From Cryptomeria japonica (taxonomy: Eukaryota; Streptophyta; Pinopsida; Cupressales; Cupressaceae): a DNA stretch of 64,000 nucleotides. A program made the translations under genes and the position numbers. The notes below the pieces were generated by a model. That model was not told where the DNA came from. It did not search any database and was given only the letters and a program-made list of their open reading frames with translations. Of the stretch, positions 1-9,573 are shown piece by piece (position 1 is the first letter of the stretch; each line of letters begins with the position of its first letter). Where the stretch lies: NCBI RefSeq assembly GCF_030272615.1, contig NC_081415.1, positions 416,730,757 through 416,794,756 on the forward strand, read 5' to 3'.

Positions 1-1582
1 TTACTGAAGCTTGAAACCATGATTTTGAAGAAAAAATCAACAAACCCTTTTGTAGAAGAGTACCAACTCCAAAACTGACTGCAAGATACCACAGTTGTAG
101 ATGTTCGCCCTGGCAGGTGCGACCCAAACCGACTGCAACAAGTTCGATTTTTGAGGAGAAAAATTGATAAAAACCAGAGAACTTCGCGAATCACAAATCC
201 CACTCGAACTTCACGTATTACAAATGATTTTTGAGGAAAAAATCGTACAAACCAACAAACAATTTTTGAAAAAAAAATCGTGAAAACCTAGAAATCCCAC
301 GCAAGCTTTGCGGATGATAGATAATAATTTTTAAGGAAAAAATTCTAAACCCTGAAATAGGAACCCTCGAAAAGAGAATTTACGATTTTGAGGAGAAAAT
401 CGAAAAACCAAGAAATCTGAGGTTACAAATCATCGTTTTTGTGGAAAAAAAACGGTAAAACCCAGATAACTACAATCTTGCGTGAATATCGCGGATTATA
501 GATGAGATAATTTTTAAGGGAAAATTATGAAACCTACGAACAATTTTTGAGGAAAATATCGTGAAAACCCTCCCATAATTTTTTGTGGAAAAAATCAAAA
601 AATCGACAGACAATTTTTCAGGAAAAAATCGTGAAAACCTTGGGACCTATAAGACGAGGTCTAGCCTAAATCAATCTGATCAACGCAACGATATTCAGAT
701 ATCGTGAACATCCACTGTTTCCAGGTGTTGTGGCAGTTGTTGAACTTTTGACTGTGTTCCAACATGATGTTGGTCAAAGATGCCATCACGAAAATGGAGG
801 TTGAACGAGGTCAACCTAGTGAAAGCATGAGACAGAAGAATCTGATTCAAAAATCAAAATAGAAGTAGCTGCACAAAAAATCTAAAACCCTGGAGGAGAA
901 TTCTAGCACGAATTCCAAGGCACGAATTTCGAGGTTTGGAAGAAACCCAAAAATTAAAAAAATTCTACAATCTTAAAACAGCATAAATGGTGCCCAGAAG
1001 ACAGCAAAATTTCCAATGTCCACAAAATTAGCAGAAATTGCGAACTGTTTTTAAATTCCAAGGCAAATTTGCTTGCACAAAGTTCAAGGCAAGGAAAACG
1101 AGGCACCCAGAAAAGCTCTCGAAAAACCCACCAAGAATCTAGTAAAAAAATGCAGATCCGACAGTTCAAAATCGAGGCACAGAAAATGATGCACCCAAAA
1201 TAATCTGACAACGACCTAGTTGAGGTCTCGAAAAACCCACCAAGAATTTGCAACCAGAATAAAATTTCGACTTGAACTGAAGGGTCAAAACCCTAGTCGA
1301 AAATTGCAAAAACCCTAGGAAAATTTTCAAGCTGCAAAAAAAAAAACCTCCAAGTTGCAGGCCCGAAAATCTCCAGAACCCTAAAAAAAACATGAACTGC
1401 TGCCCAGCACAAAGAAATTCGCCTACGAACTAGAATCCCTTGAAACCCTCAAAAAGCCTTCAAAAAAACAAAATCGGTTTTTTATAAAAAAACAACAAAA
1501 AAAAATCTGGAAAATATTTCAAAAAGAAGGCCATAAATTTTTATTAAAAAATTCGCCAAACTTTAAAGAATCCCATCAACCC
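1..1582 (-). mobile_element. LTR retrotransposon 5' leader (minus strand), non-coding
   Basis: This is the internal region just downstream of a minus-strand primer binding site at 1583-1594. On the minus strand it is T-rich with many short A/T runs and no credible gag frame. Such long untranslated leaders are common in plant LTR retrotransposons, and I infer that gag and pol lie left of the window. From about 150 to 640 it carries about ten copies of an imperfect hairpin unit (see separate entry). The short frames at 954-1393 have no recognisable domain. Confidence 0.5.
150..640 (-). repeat. About ten degenerate hairpin-like leader repeats
   Basis: The unit reads roughly AATTTTTGAGGAAAAAATCG followed by a few bases and AAACC. 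It recurs near 150, 229, 263, 327, 383, 434, 510, 543, 578 and 612. Each unit is an imperfect inverted repeat (a T-run, GAGG or similar, then an A-run). Spacing is irregular (30-75 bp), so this is a diverged array and not a clean satellite. Confidence 0.6.
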
Positions 1583-1594
1583 ACTCTGATACCA
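1583..1594 (-). promoter_or_regulatory. Primer binding site, initiator-Met tRNA type
   Basis: The plus strand reads ACTCTGATACCA directly before TG, so the minus strand reads TGGTATCAGAGT. The usual plant site complementary to initiator methionine tRNA is TGGTATCAGAGC, one base different. It fixes the orientation (minus) and the inner end of the neighbouring LTR. Confidence 0.75.
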
Positions 1595-1623
1595 TGAAAA
1601 ATAAATTGAATGAATGATTCAAT

Positions 1624-1641
1624 CAAGCTTGAAAAACTCGG
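1624..1641 (+). repeat. hAT left terminal inverted repeat
   Basis: CAAGCTTGAAAAACTCGG, paired with 6808-6825 and preceded by the target duplication GATTCAAT at 1616-1623. Confidence 0.9.
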
Positions 1642-2032
1642 ATTTTGCAATAACTCGGCAAGGCCAAAAAAATTTAAAAACTCGGGACTCGCCAAAACTC
1701 GGCGAAAAACTTGGCAAAACTCGGCAACTTTATCGAACATTTGAAAATACATTTTTTTTTTTATATATAATTCAAAAACACACATTTACACCAAATTTGT
1801 ATAACATATATGATTTCCATGATGTATAAATCAAATTCTTTTGGTAATACATAGCAACAAATGCAAGTATCATAGCATAAACCAAAAACCAAGTGCAACA
1901 CATGAATAAGAGTTCAATACATATCAACGTATCATAGTGACAGACTCATAGAATCATAGACCACAAAACAAGAACCTCTGAAATTTTGATTACATATCAA
2001 GTTCAAAGTTTGGTATCAATGAAAATAAGAAA

Positions 2033-4440
2033 TCATAAATTGCGTCTACAACTAAAGCTCAAAACAGATTGTGGTTGTTGGGTGGGTGGTGCTGAAGTAG
2101 TGGCAACATCCTCAACACTAACAAGTGCCTCTGCTGCATGATCAGCCTCCTGCTCCTCACGTGCTGCCACTTTCGCATCCCATTCCTCTCCTGCCCTCTC
2201 CAACTCACTCAGCTGCTCATTAGTAAAGAATGGATCCAAATCATTATCAACATCATCAGGAGAAGCAACCCATTCTGCTGCATATGGATCAATGTCATCC
2301 AAGTCAAGTGCTTCATGTGAACCTTGCCCTAGCACCTTCTTCTCATGTAATCGAATGTTGTACCGCACATAGACAAGATCATTCAAGCGTTGTTGAGTCA
2401 ACCTATTGCGTTTTTTTGTGTGGATGTTCTCAAAAACACTCCAGTTGCGCTCACAACCAGAAGCACTACAAGGCTGTGATAATATGCGATGGCAAGCTTT
2501 TGAAGATTAGGCGTTGTGGCACCATAATCTTCCCACCACAAATCTGCAAGGATACAAAATGTGATTTATAACTTGTAAAGATTTCAATAATCTTAAAGAG
2601 AGAAATAAATGGTAAAAATTAAACATATGTTTTTTTTTACCTGGTCGTAAGGTGGCTCTCCTACGTTTGCAATCAGGTGAAGAAAACAATTCCCCTAAGG
2701 CCTTCTTATAGCTCTGCAACTCATCAAGTATCAAGTCTCGAAGGATCTCATCATCAACTAATCTCCGAATGCATGTGTCAAGGCCAATTCTAACCTCTGC
2801 ATCTGCTCTGAGACTCAGAGAGGAAAAAAACTTGGGATTCAAGAAGTAGGCAGCAGCATGAATATGTTGGTGGAGTTGATGGTTCCACCTCCGATCAATT
2901 ATGCGCCATATGGGTTCATACTTGGTCTTGTTTGACCCATACAAGTGTTGAATCGCCTCTTTGGCCTTATCCATGGCCTCGTATAGATACCCCATGGAGT
3001 TATGATCCCCATCCACCATTCGTAGCACCCTCACCAACGGTTCCGACACCTAGATATAAAAAATCTAACAAAATCAGCAGATTGAAATATTAGAAAATTA
3101 AATAATAAATCATCAATTAAAGTTTCAAAACTTACATTGATGATCTCCTCCACTATCTTGGCAAAATTAGTATCAAAAATGGCAATCACAACCTTCTCTA
3201 CTTCAGGCTTTGTAGCATAAGGACTCCCCAACCATCTTTCACTCACGAACATCCGCTTCAGGTTGGGCAATTTAGCAAGTATGCTCTACAAGGTGAGGAA
3301 ATTGGTAGCAAAGTGTGTGACCCCCGATCGCACAAGATCCTTACCTTCAGTGTGCTCTCTCATAAGATTTAGGACCCATGTGTGATTGTAGATGTATTTG
3401 GTGATATTCCTTCCATCTTCAACCAATTTCTTTATCCAACTTAGTTTCCCTATGTCCTCAAGGAGCAAGTCAAGACAATGGGCAGCACAAAGGCTCCAAA
3501 ATAATGTCGGATGTCTAGCCATTAGAAGTCTACCGGCTGCCACATATGCAGCTGCATTATCAGTCACAACTTGGATGACATTCTGCACTCCCACATCCAT
3601 CACCACCTCATCCAACATGTTGCAAAAGGTCTCCGCATTTTTCACTTCATTGGAGGCATCAATTGATTTTAAAAATACTAACTGTCCTCCTGAAGCAACT
3701 AGAAAGTTGATGAGTGTCCTATTCCTACCATATGTCCATTCATCAGAAAGAATGGTGCAGCCATTCTTTTCCCAAATAGTCCTTTGCTCTTCCACTAATG
3801 CATGAGTGTTTTGGACCTCATCCTGCAATAACGGTCCACTTACCTCGTAACGGCTTGGGGACTTGAACCCCTTACCTGCCACAGTCAACGCAGTGACCAA
3901 TTGGTCCCAAGATGGACTAGAAATAGCATTGAACGGAACATCGTTGTAGATAAAAAATCTAGCACACGCCACCTTGACTTGTTGGTGAGCCTCTTTATTC
4001 CATGCAGTGCCAAGCAATCCAGGTTGTGCACTAGGAGTGTTACGTGGAATAAAGAAGTTTTCCATGTTGCTGTCCAAAGTTCCCTTTGCTCGTATCCGTG
4101 GCCCAAGGGAAGAACCAGATGTCCCCACATCTGTATGTGACCCTATGGAACTCAAATCTGCCATTGCCTCTGCTGTTCTCTTTTTTGTTGCCTTCCTTTG
4201 ATCATATGCTTCAAGCGTTGCTATTGCATCTCTCGTAGCCTCTTCAATACATTCCGTACAGCTTGTGGTATCTCGACATTGAATTTTTGCAAGGTGATAT
4301 TTGAACCTATTAATGCCACCTTTTACAATTTTTTTGCAATGGTTGCAAAAAACATCTCCTCGTTTTGGACCTGGTCTCCCATGTTTCCAACAAGGCTCTC
4401 TCTTTTTGCCACCAACTTTAACTATAGAAGCTGAATCCAT
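2033..4440 (-). pseudogene. hAT transposase (BED finger, DUF659, hAT dimerisation), inactivated
   Basis: Reading leftwards from ATG at 4440, the protein begins with a BED zinc finger (about residues 15-55, motif VFCNHCKK with later His and Cys). The DUF659 RNase H-like transposase domain follows (about 190-345, with ILSDEW and VVTDNAAAY). Two introns fit GT-AG and codon phase: 3050-3135 and 2544-2640. The last exon carries the hAT C-terminal dimerisation motif (WWEDYG, then SASGCERNWSVF). Two lesions break it: an in-frame TAG at 3286-3288 where Gln is expected, and a one-base deletion near 2489-2492 inside the dimerisation domain. The protein would bind and cut the element ends in the nucleus. 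Family assignment is firm; activity of this copy is excluded unless the stop is read through and the frameshift bypassed. Confidence 0.88.
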
Positions 4441-4569
4441 TTTCTTTCAAAAAGATGTGGAAAAGAACCTAGCAAAAGAGAGACAACATTTAGAGATCAA
4501 TAACATTGTTAACAAAAAAAATCACGAACATCCAAAAATTACAATGATTGTATAACTGTATTTTATTTA

Positions 4570-4593
4570 TAGTCATCTATTAATAGATGACTA
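4570..4593. repeat. Perfect 24-bp palindrome upstream of the transposase
   Basis: TAGTCATCTAT, TA, ATAGATGACTA. It lies about 130 bp upstream of the transposase start codon, in the presumed promoter region of the hAT element. It could be a transposase or regulator binding site; this is inferred from symmetry only. Confidence 0.5.
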
Positions 4594-4669
4594 TCTAAAA
4601 TTAAATTTTTAATTGGTTGTGTATTTTTTTAAGTTTTTAACTTCAAATTTAAATTTAAATGAAATACTT

Positions 4670-4815
4670 TAATACACATTGACATTACACAGTTGACAGT
4701 CATTTCAAATGACTATGTATTACACAGTCATTTCACAATTGACTGTGTAATACACAGTCACTAATTACAATGTACATTAATGTATTACACAGACATTTGA
4801 AAATGACTGTGTATT
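4670..4815. repeat. Short palindromic subterminal repeats around ACAGTCATTT
   Basis: Repeated units of the type TACACAGTCATTT / AAATGACTGTGTA occur several times here and again at 6223-6312, on either side of the nested 1.4-kb element. They belong to the host hAT, since the two parts join when the insertion is removed. Clusters like this are typical transposase-binding regions in hAT elements. Confidence 0.55.
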
Positions 4816-4816
4816 C

Positions 4817-6222
4817 CAAAGTTCCCAGACTCGGACTCGGCTCGGACTCGGCAAGGCCGACTCAACTCGTGACTCGGCTATGACTCGGCAACGACTCGGC
4901 AATGACTCGGCAAAATTAAAAAAACCTTGAAATTAAGAGATTTTTAACAATTTAAAACTTGTTTCATGTACCCATTATTGAATAAAGCCCAATTATAATG
5001 TGTGCTAGCTTGTTATGCCATGAAAGGCATGCTGGTAGAGTATCTACTTGTTTGGGGCTTTTGTTTAGTATTTTCTTTGGCCAAATTGAAATTTTGGGAG
5101 CACCAACATGAGACATCATGAACATCTTCACTTGGAAATTGTAAGGAATGCTTGTGTATGGTAGCATTAAATAGTGTGCTTTTTGAACTTAGGTTTTACC
5201 TTGGGACTATAGTTGACCTTGGTCTTTCTTGGACCTGTTAGTTTTTAGGCTATATATATGTTGGATGGAAGGGGGAATTGTGAGGCCAGAAGGGTTTGAA
5301 ATATGCTCCTCAGAGACATGTCCCTTGCCAAAAATAACCTTGTGCCCCATGGGGGGATTTTTTGGGATGTGGGGATAGGTAGGAAATATCCCCAACTCAC
5401 CCCCTTTTTTCAAAATTTTAAGAAAAATCCCTGTTGTGAGGTACTCACACATCGCCCCATTGCAAATGAAGACCCCCACTTTTTGCTTTCTAGGGTTAGC
5501 TCTTTTAGTTTTGTTGTTGGTCGTTTTAGTGTCTTAGCCTTTGCATTAAAGGGATTGAGTTTCTCAAAGGTCATCAAATCAGGTGGATCTCCTCAAGGTG
5601 GAGTGAAGGAGGTTAGGTCAGTTGAGTGATTAGGGGTTATTTAGATCATTCCTAGGGTTCTTGTGTACTATCTGGTCACGCTTCAAGTTGCTAAATCAAA
5701 CCTTGGTTGAATGCATAGTGTCCTCCTAGGTCCCATCCCTTACATCATGGTCAGAGTGAACTCGCCTTAAAAGTCTGGAATGTCATCCTGATTCTGAAAT
5801 GGCCTGAAATTTGACTAAGTCTGGAAATTTGAAGGATCCTCCAAAAACTAGATTTTGCATTATAACTCATGGAGGTCCGAAACCACTCTCAAACATCCTG
5901 ACAATATATATGGAATATAACTTAAAGTATAAGAAAGAGAAAAGACATAAGGAAATGTCACTTATACTTAAATGTTATATTCCATATATGAATCCTGACG
6001 AACATACTAACCTGTCAAACAAGTCAAAACATTGACCTGTGGTGGCCGAGTTTTGGAGCTTGGACTCGGCGAGTTTTGCCATAACTCGCCTGACTCGCGA
6101 GTCAGGCGAGTTATGGTCAAAACTCGCCGAGTCCGAGTCCCGAGTCAGCAAAACTCGCCGAGCTTGGCTCGACTCGCCAACTCGGCGAACTCGCCTGACT
6201 CGCGGCGAGTTTGGGAACTCTG
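4817..6222. mobile_element. Nested non-autonomous hAT element, 1406 bp
   Basis: The left end CAAAGTTCCCAGACTCGG and the inverted right end CAGAGTTCCCAAACTCGC differ at only a few bases. The 8-bp repeat GTGTATTC flanks it exactly (4809-4816 and 6223-6230). Both ends are packed with ACTCGGC or GACTCGGC motifs (4832-4912 and 6048-6210), like the subterminal arrays of autonomous hAT elements. No transposase-like frame is present; the short frames inside (5303-5629, 5811-6035) show no known domain. I infer it was mobilised by a transposase supplied from elsewhere. Confidence 0.85.
5903..5992. repeat. 90-bp hairpin flanked by 8-bp direct repeats
   Basis: Two arms of about 29 bases (5904-5932 and 5962-5990, TATATGGAATATAAC against GTTATATTCCATATA) are nearly perfect inverted repeats around a 29-base spacer. 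ATCCTGAC occurs exactly on both sides (5895-5902 and 5993-6000). It resembles a very small foldback transposon inside the nested hAT. The ends are not a recognised terminal motif. Confidence 0.5.
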
Positions 6223-6807
6223 GTGTATTCACAGTCATTTAAAATTTTAAAACATAGTCATTTTAATTGACTGTGAATACATAGTCGATTAAAATTTAAA
6301 ATGACTGTGAATTCAAAATAAAACAATACAATCAATTAAAATTAATAGTAAGTTACTAAGTGCAATACTGTAATACAAAAATGAAAAGACAAATACAAAA
6401 TCACAATAGTTTTTTACAAAATACAAATCATACAAAAATTAAAAACAAATACAACTTCGAATTTTGCTGCAAATGCAAAAAGATCTAAGAAAAATCACGA
6501 ATAAAAACCTGGTCGCGTGTGCAAATGCAAACCCTACTGGAAATCGCGTGGCATTTTTTGCCTGCGTTTTTTGCCTTCCGGAGTCGCGCGAAATGGAATA
6601 AAGACTTAGGTTTTTTTTTTTGCCTGCGACTTAAGTCGCATTTTTCTCGCGTTTTGTGCCGCGTTTTTGGGCGGGTTTTGGCGATTAACGGCGAGTATTT
6701 GTCAATAAAATCGCAGCGATTATATGAAAAAATCATGCCGAGTTTTTCTGCGAGTAACTCGCGCGCCATTAGGGCTCGCGATTACTCGCGAGTTTTCTAA
6801 TGGCTTG

Positions 6808-6825
6808 CCGAGTTTTGCAAGCTTG
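6808..6825 (-). repeat. hAT right terminal inverted repeat
   Basis: CCGAGTTTTGCAAGCTTG, followed by the second copy of GATTCAAT at 6826-6833. Confidence 0.9.
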
Positions 6826-6865
6826 GATTCAATAATCGGATAATCACATTGAACGATATACACAC

Positions 6866-6874
6866 GTATATATA
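6866..6874 (-). promoter_or_regulatory. Candidate TATA box in the split LTR
   Basis: The minus strand reads TATATATAC in the LTR, at a position suited to drive the leftward element. Supported by motif and location only. Confidence 0.35.
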
Positions 6875-7083
6875 GAAGTTACAAGACGATGTTCTATAAA
6901 TAGAACCAGTCGTTAAAGTGAAATCAAATAAGCTAAAAAGCTTAAAAAGCTAAATATAGCTTAAAAGGCTAAATAATAAAAAGCTAAATAAGTCGACTGA
7001 AAAGCTAAATAAGTCGACAACTAAGATGACTGTTAAAAATAGAAGATGACCATTATCGAAGATATTAATATTATTTTAACACA

Positions 7084-7569
7084 TCTTTTATAGCCCTACA
7101 TGGAGATCTCCAAAATCATGGTAAGTCCACCTAGCGATTTCACATAGCATGCATCAAGAGGGCCTATAAAGGAAACGTACAAAGGAAATTCCTCCTTTTC
7201 TATTGCTATAGGAATTTGGGTCATTGTGCCAATCATAGATAAAAAAATGCACCAATAACTCGCAGAAATTGTCATTACTCGCATGCAAAAACCGATGGCA
7301 AGTAACTCATGAAAATACGCATTGCCAATTTTTAAGCAAGCTTGCGGCAATTTTTTGCAGAAAACTCGTCAAGAATAGTGCGATTTTTTTCCAAAAATCT
7401 GCAAAAGACAAGTCAAAATGAATATAAAAATACAAGCATGCTAAACATTAATATTTATAAAGCGATTTCAGGGCATTTTGCAACACGACTTACAAACTTG
7501 AAGAACAACTAGGGTACAGTGAAACACGATGAGAAAAATTAAAGTTTTGGTTTTGCTGCATGCGATTGG
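7084..7569. other. Unassigned stretch between two retrotransposon LTRs
   Basis: One minus-strand frame of 84 codons (7096-7350) is open but matches nothing I recognise. The rest is AT-rich with scattered AACTCG motifs resembling the hAT subterminal motif. I see no RNA gene or further terminal repeat. Confidence 0.3.
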
Positions 7570-7804
7570 TATTAGAACAATATTAAATAATTATTAGTAG
7601 ATAAGACTTACAATTGTAATAAAGTCATCTTAGAAACAAGTATTTTTTCTTTTTTTTCAGTTCGCTATTTTTAGTGTTGGGTGACTCGTGTTATGTTTAT
7701 CCTTTTGCATGGTTTTATCCTCTATTCTCTATATAAGGAGATGAGCCTCTTTGTAAGAGATATCATGTTATTAGATAAAATAATAATATTGTATTTTTAC
7801 AACA
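7570..7804 (+). repeat. 5' LTR of the plus-strand copia-type element
   Basis: It starts TATTAGAA (probably a mutated TGTTAGAA) and ends ACAACA before the primer site. It contains CTCTATATAAGGAGA, a good TATA box, near 7727-7741. It is visibly similar to 19314-19549 throughout. Confidence 0.65.
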
Positions 7805-7816
7805 TGGTATTAGAGC
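7805..7816 (+). promoter_or_regulatory. Primer binding site of the plus-strand copia-type element
   Basis: TGGTATTAGAGC immediately after the LTR; one mismatch (C to T) from the initiator methionine tRNA complement. Confidence 0.65.
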
Positions 7817-7817
7817 A

Positions 7818-8298
7818 AGGAGTCATGTGAATTTACCAGTTGCAACGTGTTCGAGTAATTTTAGGACAATTATCTAATTATTTATTAATTAGGTCTTTTA
7901 ATTGCTTTTTCACTTAAGCTAAACTTAGGTGCTTTATTTTATTTAGGTGTTATGCTTTTTTAGTTTGAGTTCACATAGAGGCACTTCTAGTTAACTTTTT
8001 TGGCTTGTAGTTGAGCTTAATTTAGCTCCTACCTTGCATTGCTTTAGTTCTTCTAATTTTAGGATTAGAGCATTTCTTGCTTCCTATAAAACAAGTCATT
8101 CCTTCATTGTAATTGCACCTTCAATATTGAATCTTCAATTCTTTTGTGCATTAATACAGAATTCTCTGACTATTATAGAGCATACAATCTTTGCTTGATC
8201 TCTTTGTTTGATAGGTATTTTTCTTACAAATATTTATTGGCTCTTGTGGTTGATCATTAACTTCTACACAATGAAAGTTGAAAATGGATAGTTGTTTC
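7818..8298 (+). other. Leader of the plus-strand element, no gene seen
   Basis: AT-rich sequence after the primer site. A CCTATAAAA motif near 8086-8094, with later CT-rich sequence and a TGGCTCTTG near 8231, hint at a further buried LTR, but I could not find its partner. Confidence 0.3.
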
Positions 8299-9030
8299 TG
8301 TAAATGTTATTCAATTTTCAATTCAAGATGCAAGTTATATTCAAGGTTATCTTTTCTTTCAAAATATGTGTTATATCTTTAATATGATAAATCTGATTAT
8401 CGTTTTGTATGTTGCAGATGAGAGGAGTATTTATCGATTTCAATATCCTTCTCACAAATGTCAATTGATATATATATGTAAGCAAGGAGGATCAAGCAAT
8501 GCCTTGATCGGTCATGTCTATGACCGATCAAGACATTACTTGATCGCACCTTTTGAGTTATCGTAGTATTTACCAATCGGTGTATATCACTTAACAAACC
8601 ACCCGATACTTAATCGGCGAGTATATCATATGCAAGACAACCGATACTAATCGGTATGTATTAGTTAAGTCCGATAACAATTATCGTTTCACAGTTAATA
8701 TATTAACCGATATTAATCGGAGTGCATTTGTTAAGCCCGATAACAATATGTTAACCGATATTAATCGAAGTGAATTGGTTAAGCCCAATAACAATCAGTG
8801 TTCATATGATAACCGATATTAATCGGTATTCTGTGCTAACCGATGATTATCGGTAGTTAAGCATTAATCGAACTTTGCAAGAATATATAAATTGAAGAAT
8901 GATCATCAAATGAAGGAACAATAGCTTGAAGTCTTCATCATAGTTTATCGATAGGATAGATGATTGAATGAGAGACTTCATTTATCTCTCATTCAATCAT
9001 TTATCTTACCGAGGCTATCATGCATTAACA
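8299..9030 (-). repeat. 3' LTR of copia-1
   Basis: Left copy of the LTR pair. Its central part (8571-8858) is an array of CCGATA / TATCGG inverted motifs, described separately. Confidence 0.93.
8571..8858. repeat. Array of about ten CCGATANNNAATCGG-like motifs in the LTR
   Basis: Half-palindromes such as ACCGATATTAATCGG, ACCGATACTAATCGG and CCCGATAACAAT recur about every 25-35 bp. The same array is present in the right LTR (about 13867-14165), and a related one occurs in the truncated copia at 29221-29480. LTRs hold the promoter, so these may be factor-binding sites; that function is inferred. Confidence 0.7.
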
Positions 9031-9573
9031 CTCCCTCTTAGCTAGGTAAGATAAATGAAAAAAAACATATCAAGCATCACAATTCAAATGATGGTTAGTA
9101 TTCATTACATAATCTGACTCTTCAGAAAATCATATCACCTAATCACATGACATGAAATATCACCTAAACACGTGATACAAATGTTCATCACATCAATCTT
9201 GTGATGACAAGATATCACCTAAGCATGTGATATCAGTATCGCCTAAACATGCAATACTCAAGGATAAACATATGAGGATGATTAAATTCTCATCTTATCC
9301 AAGTTGTGGTATGTGCACTAACATTTTATACAAATGTTTTACCACAACACAATCATGGCACATCCATGACATACCAGAGATCCAACATGATAACTGGTTT
9401 GAATATCATAAGATCGTCACCTTATAATGTCTACATACAAGTGTTCGTCATCTTGAGAGATCGTCACCTCTTAGATATGAACCCAGGGGATAAAATCCAA
9501 AATGTCCTAACATGACAAAGAAGTTTACACATTAAACATCTTATTGATATGTAAATACAGATTACAAAGCAAA
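9031..9573 (-). other. Purine tract and 3' untranslated region of copia-1 with CACGTG repeats
   Basis: 9031-9046 is the polypurine tract (CCTAGCTAAGAGGGAG on the minus strand), next to the LTR. Beyond it, repeats of the type TATCACCTAAACACGTGATA occur near 9135-9240; they are imperfect inverted repeats centred on or near CACGTG. No coding frame of note (short frames at 9227-9515 are not credible). Confidence 0.65.

Larger units (their letters stand above)
1624..6825 (-). mobile_element. hAT DNA transposon, 5.2 kb, full ends, broken transposase
   Basis: The left end CAAGCTTGAAAAACTCGG and the right end CCGAGTTTTGCAAGCTTG are inverted repeats with one mismatch in 18. Both ends are flanked by the identical 8-bp direct repeat GATTCAAT (1616-1623 and 6826-6833), and 8 bp is the size hAT transposases generate. 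The element holds a BED/DUF659 transposase pseudogene (2033-4440) and a second hAT-type insertion (4817-6222). Next to that insertion lie short palindromic repeats around ACAGTCATTT (about 4670-4815 and 6231-6312). ACTCGGC-type motifs cluster near the left end. Confidence 0.92.
1595..7083 (-). repeat. 5' LTR of a minus-strand retrotransposon, split by a hAT element
   Basis: The LTR begins TG at 1595 beside the primer binding site and ends ...AACACA at 7083. Without the hAT element (1624-6825) and one copy of its 8-bp duplication, it is about 279 bp (1595-1623 plus 6834-7083). A TATATATA motif on the minus strand at about 6866-6874 is a plausible promoter. The right boundary is inferred from the CA end; the other LTR is off the window, so the target duplication cannot be checked. 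Confidence 0.6.
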
